Source: Sphaerobacter thermophilus DSM 20745
GTDB lineage: Bacteria > Chloroflexota > Chloroflexia > Thermomicrobiales > Thermomicrobiaceae
Length of the DNA stretch: 64,000 nt
Assembly: GCF_000024985.1 (NCBI RefSeq)
Contig: NC_013524.1
Location: 310,001-374,000 of the forward strand
Direction of reading: 5' to 3'
Each line of letters begins with the position of its first letter. Positions within the stretch are counted from its first letter, which is position 1. The position numbers and the translations under genes were made by a program. Under the pieces are notes generated by a model. It was not told the origin of the DNA and searched no databases. It saw only the letters and a program-made list of their open reading frames with translations. Positions 54,485 through 64,000 of this stretch are shown one piece after another.

Positions 54485-57118
54485 TTATGTCTCGCCGTCC
54501 GGGCCGACCACGATGATCGCCATCCGGTCGGGCAGGAGATAGCGGGCGGCCGCGTCGCGGATCTGCTCACGCGTCAGCGCGTTGAGCCGGGCCGGCAGTT
54601 GCTCGACGTAATCGAGCTCGAAGCCGTGAAAGGCGATGTCGAGCATGATCGAGGCGATGGCGCCGCTGCTCTCAAGGCTGAGGGGAAGGCTGCCGATGAG
54701 GTAGCTCTTGGCGTCGGCCAGCTCCTCATCCTCTACGAGTTCACCGCGGAGACGCTCGACCTCCGCGATGATGCTCTCCACGGCGCGCTCGACGTTGACC
54801 GGGTTGACGCCCGCGTATGCCGCCCAGAGTCCACGTCCCAGGCTCGCCTCCAGGGTGCTGTAGACGTAATAGGCCATCCCCTGGCGTTCCCGGACACGGG
54901 CGCCGAGGCGTCCCATGAGCCCGAGCCGACCGAGGATGACGTTGGCGACGCGGAGCGCGTGGTAGTCGGGATCAGTCCAGGCCAGGGCCGGGAGGCCGAT
55001 TGCGATGTCGGCCTGACTCTTGCCGGCGATCTGCTCCTCGCGTCGCACGCGGGAGGGTGGTGCGTCGACCGGCGGGATCTCGGGAGCTGGCACGGAGTCT
55101 CCTGATTCCCAGCCCTCGAAGGCACGGGCGACGTGCTCCCAGGCGGCCTCGACGGGCACGCCACCGGCCACCGCCAGGATGGCGTGTCCCGGCCGGTAGA
55201 GGCGGCGGTGGAAGTCCGCCAGTTGGTCGCGACTCATGCCGGTAAGCGTCTCCTCCGTGCCGATCGCCCGGTGGTGGTACGGATGCCCCTCCGGGTAGAG
55301 CGTGGCGCGCAGGGTGTAGGCTGCCTGGGCACGGGTGTCGTTGAGCATCTGCCGAAGCGCGGTCAGCGACTGCTCCCGTAGCCGTTCGATCTCCTCCTCC
55401 GGGAAGGTGGGCTCGAGCACGACCTCCGCCAGCAGTTCGGCCAGCCGCCCGACGTCCTCTTTGAGGCACGTCGCCCGGATGTCGACGTAGTCGCGCCCGG
55501 GGCTGACCGACAGCGCGGCGCCCAGGCTGTCGAGCTCCTCGTTCAACTCGGCGAACGTGCGGCGCGCGGTGCCGCGCGGGAGCATCTGCGCGGTGAAGCG
55601 TGCCAGGCCCGGCGTCTCGCCGTCGGCGATGGCACCGGCCGGAAGGCGCAGCTCGAGCACCGCCGCGTCGCTGGTCGGATCGTGGTGCCCGAGCAGGCGG
55701 AGCCCGCTGGCCAACGTCCGCTCCTGCACGTCGAGCTTCGGCGTGGGGAGGGAGTCGGGGCTGCTGCCCGCTGCATCCGAGAAGAAGTGTGGCCGCACCG
55801 GCAGCGGGCCGATATCAGCGGCGGGGGTCGCCGGAGCGGGGGCGGTCGGCTCGAGCCAGCCCACCGTCATCTTGTCGGGAGTGACATAGGCGCGGGCGAC
55901 CCGGAGCACGTCGTCCGGAGTCACCGCTGCCAGGCGGTCCAGGAAGGTGTCGGGGTCGACTCCGGGTGCCACCGTGTGGAGCGAGCCGAGCCAGTACGCC
56001 TGGCTGCTGACGCTCTCCCCGGCGTAGGCAAACTGCGCGCGGAGCTGCTTGATGGCGCGGGCAAGCTCGTCCTCGGGCACTGGTTCCTCGCGCAGCCGGG
56101 CCAGCTCCTCCTGGACGATCGCCTCGACGCGCGCAGGCTCGGTGCTCGGCACGAGCGTGGCCGACACGCTGAAGAGATAAGGGTCGATGGTGAGGGAAAA
56201 GGACGAACCTGCCGCGCTGCACAGGCCGCTGGCGACGAGAGCGCGGTAGAGCCGCGAGCTGCGCCCCATGCCGCCACCGCCGCCGTAGCCCATCGCCTTG
56301 CCGCCGGAGAGGACGGTGTCGAGCACCACCATCGGCAGGGCGTCGGGGTCCTCGGCACGCGGGGCGTGGAAGGCCATCAACAACGTCGCCGTCGGCGCCG
56401 GACGCCGCACCACAACGCGGCGCTCTCCATTCTGCGGCGGCTCCACGGTGCGCACCGGCGGCGGCTCCGGGCCGGATGGGATCGCGCCGAAGCGCTGCTC
56501 GATCTCGGCCAGGATCGCCTGGGCGTCGACGTCACCGACGACCACCACGGTCGCGTTGTTCGGCGTGTAGTAGGTGCGGTAGTGTCGATACAGGTCGTCC
56601 CGCGTGATCTGGCGAAGGTCGGAGGTGAACCCGATGACTCCCTGGCCATAGGGATGCGCGCGGAAGGCCGCCGCGACCACTTCTTCGCGGAGGTGGAAGG
56701 TCGGCTGGTTCTCGTTCCCCTCTCGCTCGGAGAGGATCACCGTGCGCTCGCTCTCGACTTCGCTCGGGTCGAAGACGGCGTTCTGCATCCGATCCGACTC
56801 GATGTCGGCGCCGAGGAGGATCTGTGGCGCGGGCAGGGTTTCGTAGTACGCGGTGTAGTCGATCCAGGTGAAGCCGTTCAGCGTGCCGCCGTGCTTATTC
56901 ACCTCGCGGAAGATCTCACCCGGCTGGTAGGTCGGCGTCCCCTTGAAGACCATGTGCTCGACCCAGTGGGAGATGCCCGTGATGCCGGGGACCTCGTTTC
57001 GGCCGCCGACACGGTACCAGACCCAGAACGATGCCACCGGCGCACGGTGGACCTCGCGGATGAGGACCGTGAGTCCGTTGTCAAGTGTCGCCTTCAATGT
57101 CTGCGCGACGTCCGCCAT
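54485..57118 (-). CDS. M16-family zinc protease, two-domain fused form
   Basis: The 877-aa protein contains two M16 halves. The first has the inverted zinc motif H-W-V-E-H (His51, Glu54, His55) and the downstream acidic region (ESERTVILSEREGNEN). The second half (from about 430) has the fold (GLARFTAQMLPRGTARRTFAEL) but no HxxEH, as expected for the non-catalytic domain of a fused pitrilysin-like enzyme. A Pro/Ala-rich linker at about 410-425 joins them. No signal peptide is seen, so it is probably cytoplasmic. GGGAGGGGAC precedes the ATG at 57118. Confidence 0.9.
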   Translation of the reverse strand: MADVAQTLKATLDNGLTVLIREVHRAPVASFWVWYRVGGRNEVPGITGISHWVEHMVFKGTPTYQPGEIFREVNKHGGTLNGFTWIDYTAYYETLPAPQILLGADIESDRMQNAVFDPSEVESERTVILSEREGNENQPTFHLREEVVAAAFRAHPYGQGVIGFTSDLRQITRDDLYRHYRTYYTPNNATVVVVGDVDAQAILAEIEQRFGAIPSGPEPPPVRTVEPPQNGERRVVVRRPAPTATLLMAFHAPRAEDPDALPMVVLDTVLSGGKAMGYGGGGGMGRSSRLYRALVASGLCSAAGSSFSLTIDPYLFSVSATLVPSTEPARVEAIVQEELARLREEPVPEDELARAIKQLRAQFAYAGESVSSQAYWLGSLHTVAPGVDPDTFLDRLAAVTPDDVLRVARAYVTPDKMTVGWLEPTAPAPATPAADIGPLPVRPHFFSDAAGSSPDSLPTPKLDVQERTLASGLRLLGHHDPTSDAAVLELRLPAGAIADGETPGLARFTAQMLPRGTARRTFAELNEELDSLGAALSVSPGRDYVDIRATCLKEDVGRLAELLAEVVLEPTFPEEEIERLREQSLTALRQMLNDTRAQAAYTLRATLYPEGHPYHHRAIGTEETLTGMSRDQLADFHRRLYRPGHAILAVAGGVPVEAAWEHVARAFEGWESGDSVPAPEIPPVDAPPSRVRREEQIAGKSQADIAIGLPALAWTDPDYHALRVANVILGRLGLMGRLGARVRERQGMAYYVYSTLEASLGRGLWAAYAGVNPVNVERAVESIIAEVERLRGELVEDEELADAKSYLIGSLPLSLESSGAIASIMLDIAFHGFELDYVEQLPARLNALTREQIRDAAARYLLPDRMAIIVVGPDGET

Positions 57119-57401
57119 GTCCCCTCCCACCGGCTAAGCCCTGTCCAAGTCCGCGACGATCATGTCGCCTCCGCAGCCTGTGCGCCTCCGTTATACCACC
57201 GCGTCTATTCGCGCTGGTCCGACGCGGGCACAGGAAAGCGCGGAGCCGCACGGCGTTGCGGGCGTGCTGGACGGGGCGATCTGGTCCGCCGCGGATGTGG
57301 GCGTGCTCGAGAGCATCTCTATCGAGTCGGGCCGTGGGCACGGGTCGTAGATCAGCCGCAGCCAGGTGCTCGACTCTCCTCGCGCCGTTCACCCGCTCGA
57401 T

Positions 57402-57719
57402 CTACTGGCCTTCGTCCGCCAGGTGGCCCGTGCCCGGTGTCTCACCCTGGCCCTGGAAGTTGGCTGCACGTGACTTCAGGAAGTTGCTGTCGGCTCCGCT
57501 CTCGTAGATGTGCTCGATGTGCTGCCAGGCGCTCTGAGGAATAGCTTCCGCCACCTCCTTTGCGGAGCGGAATGTTCGATTCGGTAGGTGGTCGGCCAGA
57601 ACCTGACGAACGGTGGGGGCCATGCGGAAGTGCTCCATAAGCGCCTCGCGCGACCACGCGTGGGACCAGTTCAACTGGCCGAGTTCGCGCTCGATAATAT
57701 CCCTCGCGCTATGTGGCAC
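57402..57719 (-). CDS. Small hypothetical protein, possibly DUF2795-like
   Basis: The 105-aa frame starts with GTG at 57719, seven bases after AAAGGAG, the main support for it. The core (REALMEHFRMAPTVRQVLADHLPNRTFRSAKEVAEAI) has the helix-loop-helix pattern and spacing of DUF2795 proteins, though I hold this weakly. A second segment ends with a Gly/Glu-rich tail. No membrane segments or cysteine motifs. It is divergent from the Ogt gene. Confidence 0.55.
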   Translation of the reverse strand: MPHSARDIIERELGQLNWSHAWSREALMEHFRMAPTVRQVLADHLPNRTFRSAKEVAEAIPQSAWQHIEHIYESGADSNFLKSRAANFQGQGETPGTGHLADEGQ

Positions 57720-57831
57720 GGCAGGCTCCTTTCGTGGTACGTAGGGACCAGGCGATGACGAATCGCACCTCGCGTGCCGTTCCCTGTGGGGTCGCGCGTT
57801 GGGGTAAGCTGGACCCGGCGAGGAGGGGACC

Positions 57832-58380
57832 ATGCTCGAACTAGAGATCACCCAGATGCCCGGCCTTGTGCTCCAGGTCGGAGAGGTGGAGACTCAGTTC
57901 GGTTCGGTCTGGGTCGCGGCCGGTCCTCGCGGGCTCCGCGTGGTGACCGTCCCGGGCCGGTCGCGCGAGGAGTGCCTGCGAGAGGCTTTGCGTAACGGCC
58001 GGGACGCCACCGTGATTGAGGGTGGACCGCTGGCGGAGCAGGCTCGGAAAGAGTTGACCGCCTACTTCGAAGGCCGGCTGCAGCGCTTTACAGTACCGCT
58101 CGACCCGGTGGGCACGAACTTTCAGCGGCGGGTCTGGGCGGCGGTGGCGGCGATCCCCTACGGCGAGACGGCAACGTACCGGCAGATCGCCGAGCGCATC
58201 GGTCAGCCGCGTGCGGTCCGCGCGGTCGGCGCGGCGAACGGAGCGAATCCGCTGGCCATCATCATCCCCTGCCATCGCGTCGTTGGCAGCGACGGGTCGC
58301 TTACGGGCTACGGCGGTGGACTCGCGGTGAAGCGGGCGCTCCTGGACCTTGAGGCACGCTGCCGCGGTGCGCTGCCGTGA
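57832..58380 (+). CDS. ogt: Methylated-DNA-protein-cysteine S-methyltransferase
   Basis: The 182-aa protein has the IPCHRVVG active site with Cys147, [18 protein letters not shown] (the helix-turn-helix opening) and the arginine finger region [14 protein letters not shown]. It repairs O6-alkylguanine by a suicide transfer to the cysteine. No Ada-type N-terminal zinc domain is present. The sequence before the ATG (GCGAGGAGGGGACC) is a strong ribosome binding site. Monocistronic. Confidence 0.93.
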   Translation: MLELEITQMPGLVLQVGEVETQFGSVWVAAGPRGLRVVTVPGRSREECLREALRNGRDATVIEGGPLAEQARKELTAYFEGRLQRFTVPLDPVGTNFQRRVWAAVAAIPYGETATYRQIAERIGQPRAVRAVGAANGANPLAIIIPCHRVVGSDGSLTGYGGGLAVKRALLDLEARCRGALP

Positions 58381-58544
58381 CATCCGGTGTGGGGCGTCCC
58401 AGTATCCCGACCTTCCAATAGCGTAACTTTGTCATCGTGAGCGGGGCCGGCCGGGCGCCAGGCGCGGCTTGGCTGAGGATGACATGGTCACACGACCGAT
58501 CGCCGCGGTCGCGAGACAGCGCAGGCGATGCGGCACGAAACGAT

Positions 58545-58572
58545 GTGGCCGCGCGGGAACCGGCGCGGCCAC
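58545..58572 (-). terminator. Terminator hairpin downstream of aconitase
   Basis: GTGGCCGCGC (58545-58554) and GCGCGGCCAC (58563-58572) form a perfect 10-bp stem with an 8-nt loop, 33 bases past the aconitase stop on the minus strand. It is followed by ATCGTTTCGT, a short T-containing tail. Confidence 0.6.
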
Positions 58573-58604
58573 GGGTGCTCCATCGATCGGTGCCTGTGTG
58601 CGCG

Positions 58605-61382
<2,778 letters not shown>

Positions 61383-61769
61383 CTAGTCCTCCCTCTCGTA
61401 CCGTGAGAGCGACGGCCGGTCGTCCAGTACTCGTCACGCATCGCAAGTGCCCGTCTCGGGCGCGGGCGCGACAAGTCCCATATCCGGCTCGCGCGCCCTG
61501 TGTCTCCAGAATACCATGCCTTTCGCAGCAGGGCTGCCGAACGTTGCTGGCCCAGCGGCATGGATCGATGGATCAGGGCACGTCCGGGTTCGGCGGGGCG
61601 CGCATGCCACACCGGGCGCGGGCGGCATTCGCAGCCCGCTCCCCGCAGGTTGTTGCCATGCACTATCATGGCACTGCACCGCGGTGGTACTAGCGTGGCA
61701 TCATGTGGTGACGCCAGCCCGTGCGGAACAGGCATGCGTACCTCACAGATGGGACGACGAGGTAGTGAC
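61383..61769. other. Divergent intergenic region with a dyad
   Basis: The 387-base gap between acnA and the next plus-strand gene should hold both promoters. TGCCATG (61654-61660) and CATGGCA (61667-61673) form a perfect 7-bp inverted repeat with a CACTAT spacer, a possible regulator site. I see no supported gene here. Confidence 0.35.
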
Positions 61770-62297
61770 ATGAAGCCACAAGCCGATGGGGCCGATGGGC
61801 ACGCTCGCCCGCCGTGGCACCCCCCCGACCCGCTCGCGGGCGCCCAGGGGGATACGCAGGCCCGGTCCGATATGCGGAAGCGCCACCGGCGGATCGCAAC
61901 GATTCTTCTCCTGCTGCTGGAAGCGGCGGGCCTGATCGCGACCGTGGTCGTGCTCGGGCAGAGCGTGGACTGGACGCTGGAGGAGCAACGCTCGGAACCC
62001 TCGGTCCTGGCAACGGACTGGGTCTTTCTCGCGGGGACGGGCGTTCCGGTCGCGATCCTGGCGGTGCTGGCGGCGGTGGCGCTGGCGCTGCGCTTCTCGC
62101 CAGGGTGGACGCTGGCGATGTTGGCTCAGGGACTCCTGTTGTTCAACTGCCTGGTGACGTACTTTGGGCAACGGCTGGACGTGGTCTATCCGCTGATGGT
62201 GGTTGGCATCCTGCTAGTCCTCTACCTGAACTCGTATGCCGTGCGGACGGCCCTGCAGCCTCAACAACCCGCGCCCGAACCTCGGGATGGAGCATGA
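61770..62297 (+). CDS. Small multi-pass membrane protein (175 aa), unidentified
   Basis: After a polar 35-residue N-terminus the protein has four hydrophobic segments (roughly ATILLLLLEAAGLIATVVVL, a GVPVAILAVLAAVALAL stretch, LAMLAQGLLLFNCLVTYF, and PLMVVGILLVLYLNSYAV). A short Pro-rich tail follows. I recognise no family. Its stop overlaps the start of the next gene by four bases (ATGA), so it is probably a membrane partner of the Vps62-like protein. A moderate GAGG precedes the ATG. Confidence 0.65.
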   Translation: MKPQADGADGHARPPWHPPDPLAGAQGDTQARSDMRKRHRRIATILLLLLEAAGLIATVVVLGQSVDWTLEEQRSEPSVLATDWVFLAGTGVPVAILAVLAAVALALRFSPGWTLAMLAQGLLLFNCLVTYFGQRLDVVYPLMVVGILLVLYLNSYAVRTALQPQQPAPEPRDGA

Positions 62298-64000
62298 GCG
62301 CTGAGACCGATCTGGCTTTGCTCCGGCGCTTCGAGCCGATTGCCCGCTACACGCGTGGCGAGCAGTTCTACCCGCTCTACGTCGAGCCGTATGTGCGCCG
62401 GTCCGGACTCTGGGTACGCCACCGGAACGGCGACTCCGTGTTGCTGGTGCCACCAGGCGAGTTGACGCTCGAACTCCTGGGGCAGCAGCGCGCCAACGGG
62501 TTCCATTCAGTCCAGTTCCTCAAGCTGACCGATCCGCTCACCGTCGCGGAGCTCGCGACCTACCGGCTTGAGCGCCTCCGGGAGCGGAAAGAGCCGTCCG
62601 AGGTGTTCCACGCAGGGCAGGGGCGGCTGGCGCGAGTCGGCTACATCTCACGTCTCGGCGCTGCGGCCTTCTCTCTCTCCCTCCTGGCGCGGGGGCGGGT
62701 GCCCGGTGACACGGCCGCAGCTGCGGCGCTCGTGTACGAGGCAATCCGGCGGGAGCACCCGGAGTTCCGCTACCACGGCCGGGTCGTGCGGCAGGCGGGA
62801 TGGGTCGTCCTCCAGTACTGGTTCTTCTACGTCTTCAACGATTGGCGCACCGGGTTCTTCGGCGCCAACGACCACGAGGCCGACTGGGAGATGATCAGCA
62901 TCTACCTGGCCGAATCCCCAGACGGCGAGCTGGCGCCGCAGTGGGTCGCCTACGCCAGCCATGACTATCACGGCGACGACCTACGCCGGCGCTGGGATGA
63001 TCCCGAGTTGGAGAAGATCGGCGAGCATCCGGTGATCTACGTCGGCGCCGGGTCACATGCATCCTACTTCGCACCCGGTGAATACCTCACCGAGCTCGAG
63101 GTGCCCTACCTCAACCGGGTGTCGCGAGTCGTCGAGCGGGTCCAGACGGTCTGGTACGAACGGTTGCGGCAATACCGGGCCAACACCGACTCGGACGAGC
63201 AGCGGCGCGGTGTGAACCTGCGTATCCCGTTTGTCGACTATGCCCGCGGCGACGGGTTGGCCATCGGCCCAGGCCAGGAGGCGGAGTGGGGCGAACCAGT
63301 GCTGATTGAGCCGCCACCCTCCTGGGTGTCCGGCTACCGCGGGCTCTGGGGCTACCACGCGCGTGACCCCTTCGCTGGGGAGGATGCCCCGGCCGGGCCC
63401 ATGTACAACCGCGATGGCACCCAGCGTCGCTCGTGGTACGACCCCGTCGGCTGGGCAGGGCTCGATAAGGTCCCGACTCCGCGTGACTTGCTCCCGACCA
63501 TCTATGGCCGCATCTCCACCATCCGCGGGCGCCAGCAGGAGGCCCTGGCGGCGATCGAGACCAAGCAGCGTGAGCTGCAGGGGATCGGCGTTGAGATCGC
63601 CGCGATGGAGGGGCAGCCGCACCTGCGTGTTGCCCACGAAGCGGCGAGCCGCCGCCTCGCGTCTCTCTCCGACGAGGTGGCCCGCCTTCGGGCGCAGGTA
63701 GCAGCCGATGAGGCGCTGCTGGAGGCGCTCACCAACCATGCGAAGGACCTTGAGTCCGGCATGCCCACGGACCCGCGGGCACACATCCGTCGGGCTGCCC
63801 GCCCCGTGTCGGAGCAACAGCTCCGTGCGGCGCGCTTGGCCGAGATCTGGGCGGCCGTCAGCATCGGCATTCTGCTCATCGGCGTCGTCGCGCTGGCGTA
63901 CTTCGAGCGGCAGTACCTCTTCATCGGACTCGTCTACGCGGTGGCACTCTTCGTCCTGATCGAGGCGGCCTTCCGCGGTCAGATTGGCCGGCTCATCACC
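62294..64000 (+). CDS. Vps62-like protein, C-terminus cut by window end
   Basis: The frame is open from ATG 62294 to the window edge (569 codons). Residues about 150-320 resemble the Vps62/DUF946-type domain: NDWRTGFFGANDHEADWEMISIYL, WVAYASHDYHG, then HPVIYVGAGSHASYF. That family is known from fungi and plants and scattered in bacteria, without an established activity. From about 415 a coiled coil follows (IETKQRELQGIGVEIAAM, then SDEVARLRAQVAADEALLEAL). Near the cut there are two membrane segments (IWAAVSIGILLIGVVALAYF and LVYAVALFVLIEAAF). It is coupled to the membrane protein upstream. Confidence 0.75.
   Translation, partial: MSAETDLALLRRFEPIARYTRGEQFYPLYVEPYVRRSGLWVRHRNGDSVLLVPPGELTLELLGQQRANGFHSVQFLKLTDPLTVAELATYRLERLRERKEPSEVFHAGQGRLARVGYISRLGAAAFSLSLLARGRVPGDTAAAAALVYEAIRREHPEFRYHGRVVRQAGWVVLQYWFFYVFNDWRTGFFGANDHEADWEMISIYLAESPDGELAPQWVAYASHDYHGDDLRRRWDDPELEKIGEHPVIYVGAGSHASYFAPGEYLTELEVPYLNRVSRVVERVQTVWYERLRQYRANTDSDEQRRGVNLRIPFVDYARGDGLAIGPGQEAEWGEPVLIEPPPSWVSGYRGLWGYHARDPFAGEDAPAGPMYNRDGTQRRSWYDPVGWAGLDKVPTPRDLLPTIYGRISTIRGRQQEALAAIETKQRELQGIGVEIAAMEGQPHLRVAHEAASRRLASLSDEVARLRAQVAADEALLEALTNHAKDLESGMPTDPRAHIRRAARPVSEQQLRAARLAEIWAAVSIGILLIGVVALAYFERQYLFIGLVYAVALFVLIEAAFRGQIGRLIT

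Overview
The window looks like chromosome from a high-GC, probably thermophilic member of the Chloroflexota; class Thermomicrobia (Sphaerobacter-like) fits best. This is an inference from DUF4388 and DUF4012 proteins, strongly G/C-ending codons, GTG starts with purine-rich ribosome binding sites, and the gene mix. No rRNA is present to settle it. The only RNA gene I can call firmly is a tRNA-Lys(TTT) at 52351-52422.

Layout. (1) 1-5026: tail of an unknown gene, a membrane-anchored FAD oxidoreductase, an isolated low-GC MltR/HEPN-type gene, and a YifB/ComM AAA+ ATPase whose long leader is very rich in hairpins and carries a partial cobalamin-riboswitch-like core. (2) 5277-6468: a small hypothetical protein and a DUF4388 protein; a second DUF4388 protein lies at 22281-23420. 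(3) 6522-9790 (minus): a small exopolysaccharide operon with a GT4 glycosyltransferase, two Wzz-type chain-length proteins and a separate BY-kinase-like ATPase that has lost its Walker A lysine. (4) 10032-10661: a CGNR zinc-finger regulator. (5) 10777-18386: a lower-GC catabolic island with an IclR regulator, a complete CUT2-type ABC importer, a cytoplasmic class-A beta-lactamase-like serine hydrolase and a D-aminoacylase. (6) 18589-24408: a WcaJ-type sugar transferase, a HIT-Nudix fusion, an SGNH esterase, a DUF4388 protein and a LOG-family protein. (7) 24738-33279: nitrilase, M20 peptidase, M28-like protein and MFS permease as a plus-strand cluster, then a second M28-like paralogue and a zinc alcohol dehydrogenase on minus. 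Both M28-like proteins lack the Glu-Glu pair of the family.

(8) 33607-51388 is a large polysaccharide locus. A Wzz/BY-kinase fusion and a DUF4012 protein (plus) converge on a secreted beta-helix protein (minus). Next comes a minus-strand cluster, read from 51388 down to 39076: UDP-sulfoquinovose synthase, Wzx flippase, Wzy polymerase, GT, LbH acyltransferase, GNAT, Gfo/Idh dehydrogenase, DegT aminotransferase, GT4, a second DegT aminotransferase and the initiating sugar-phosphate transferase. The dehydrogenase, aminotransferase and acyltransferase resemble the WbpB/WbpE/WbpD set that makes diacetamido-uronic acids. With sqdB in the same cluster, the predicted polymer may carry both acetamido sugars and sulfoquinovose.

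(9) 51389-64000: a scar with the C-terminal end of a tyrosine recombinase pointing at tRNA-Lys, then housekeeping genes (DUF92, HemQ/chlorite-dismutase family, double M16 protease, Ogt, aconitase), a small membrane protein and a Vps62-like protein cut by the window end.

Start codons were chosen by ribosome binding site and family length, so several genes are shorter than their longest open frame.
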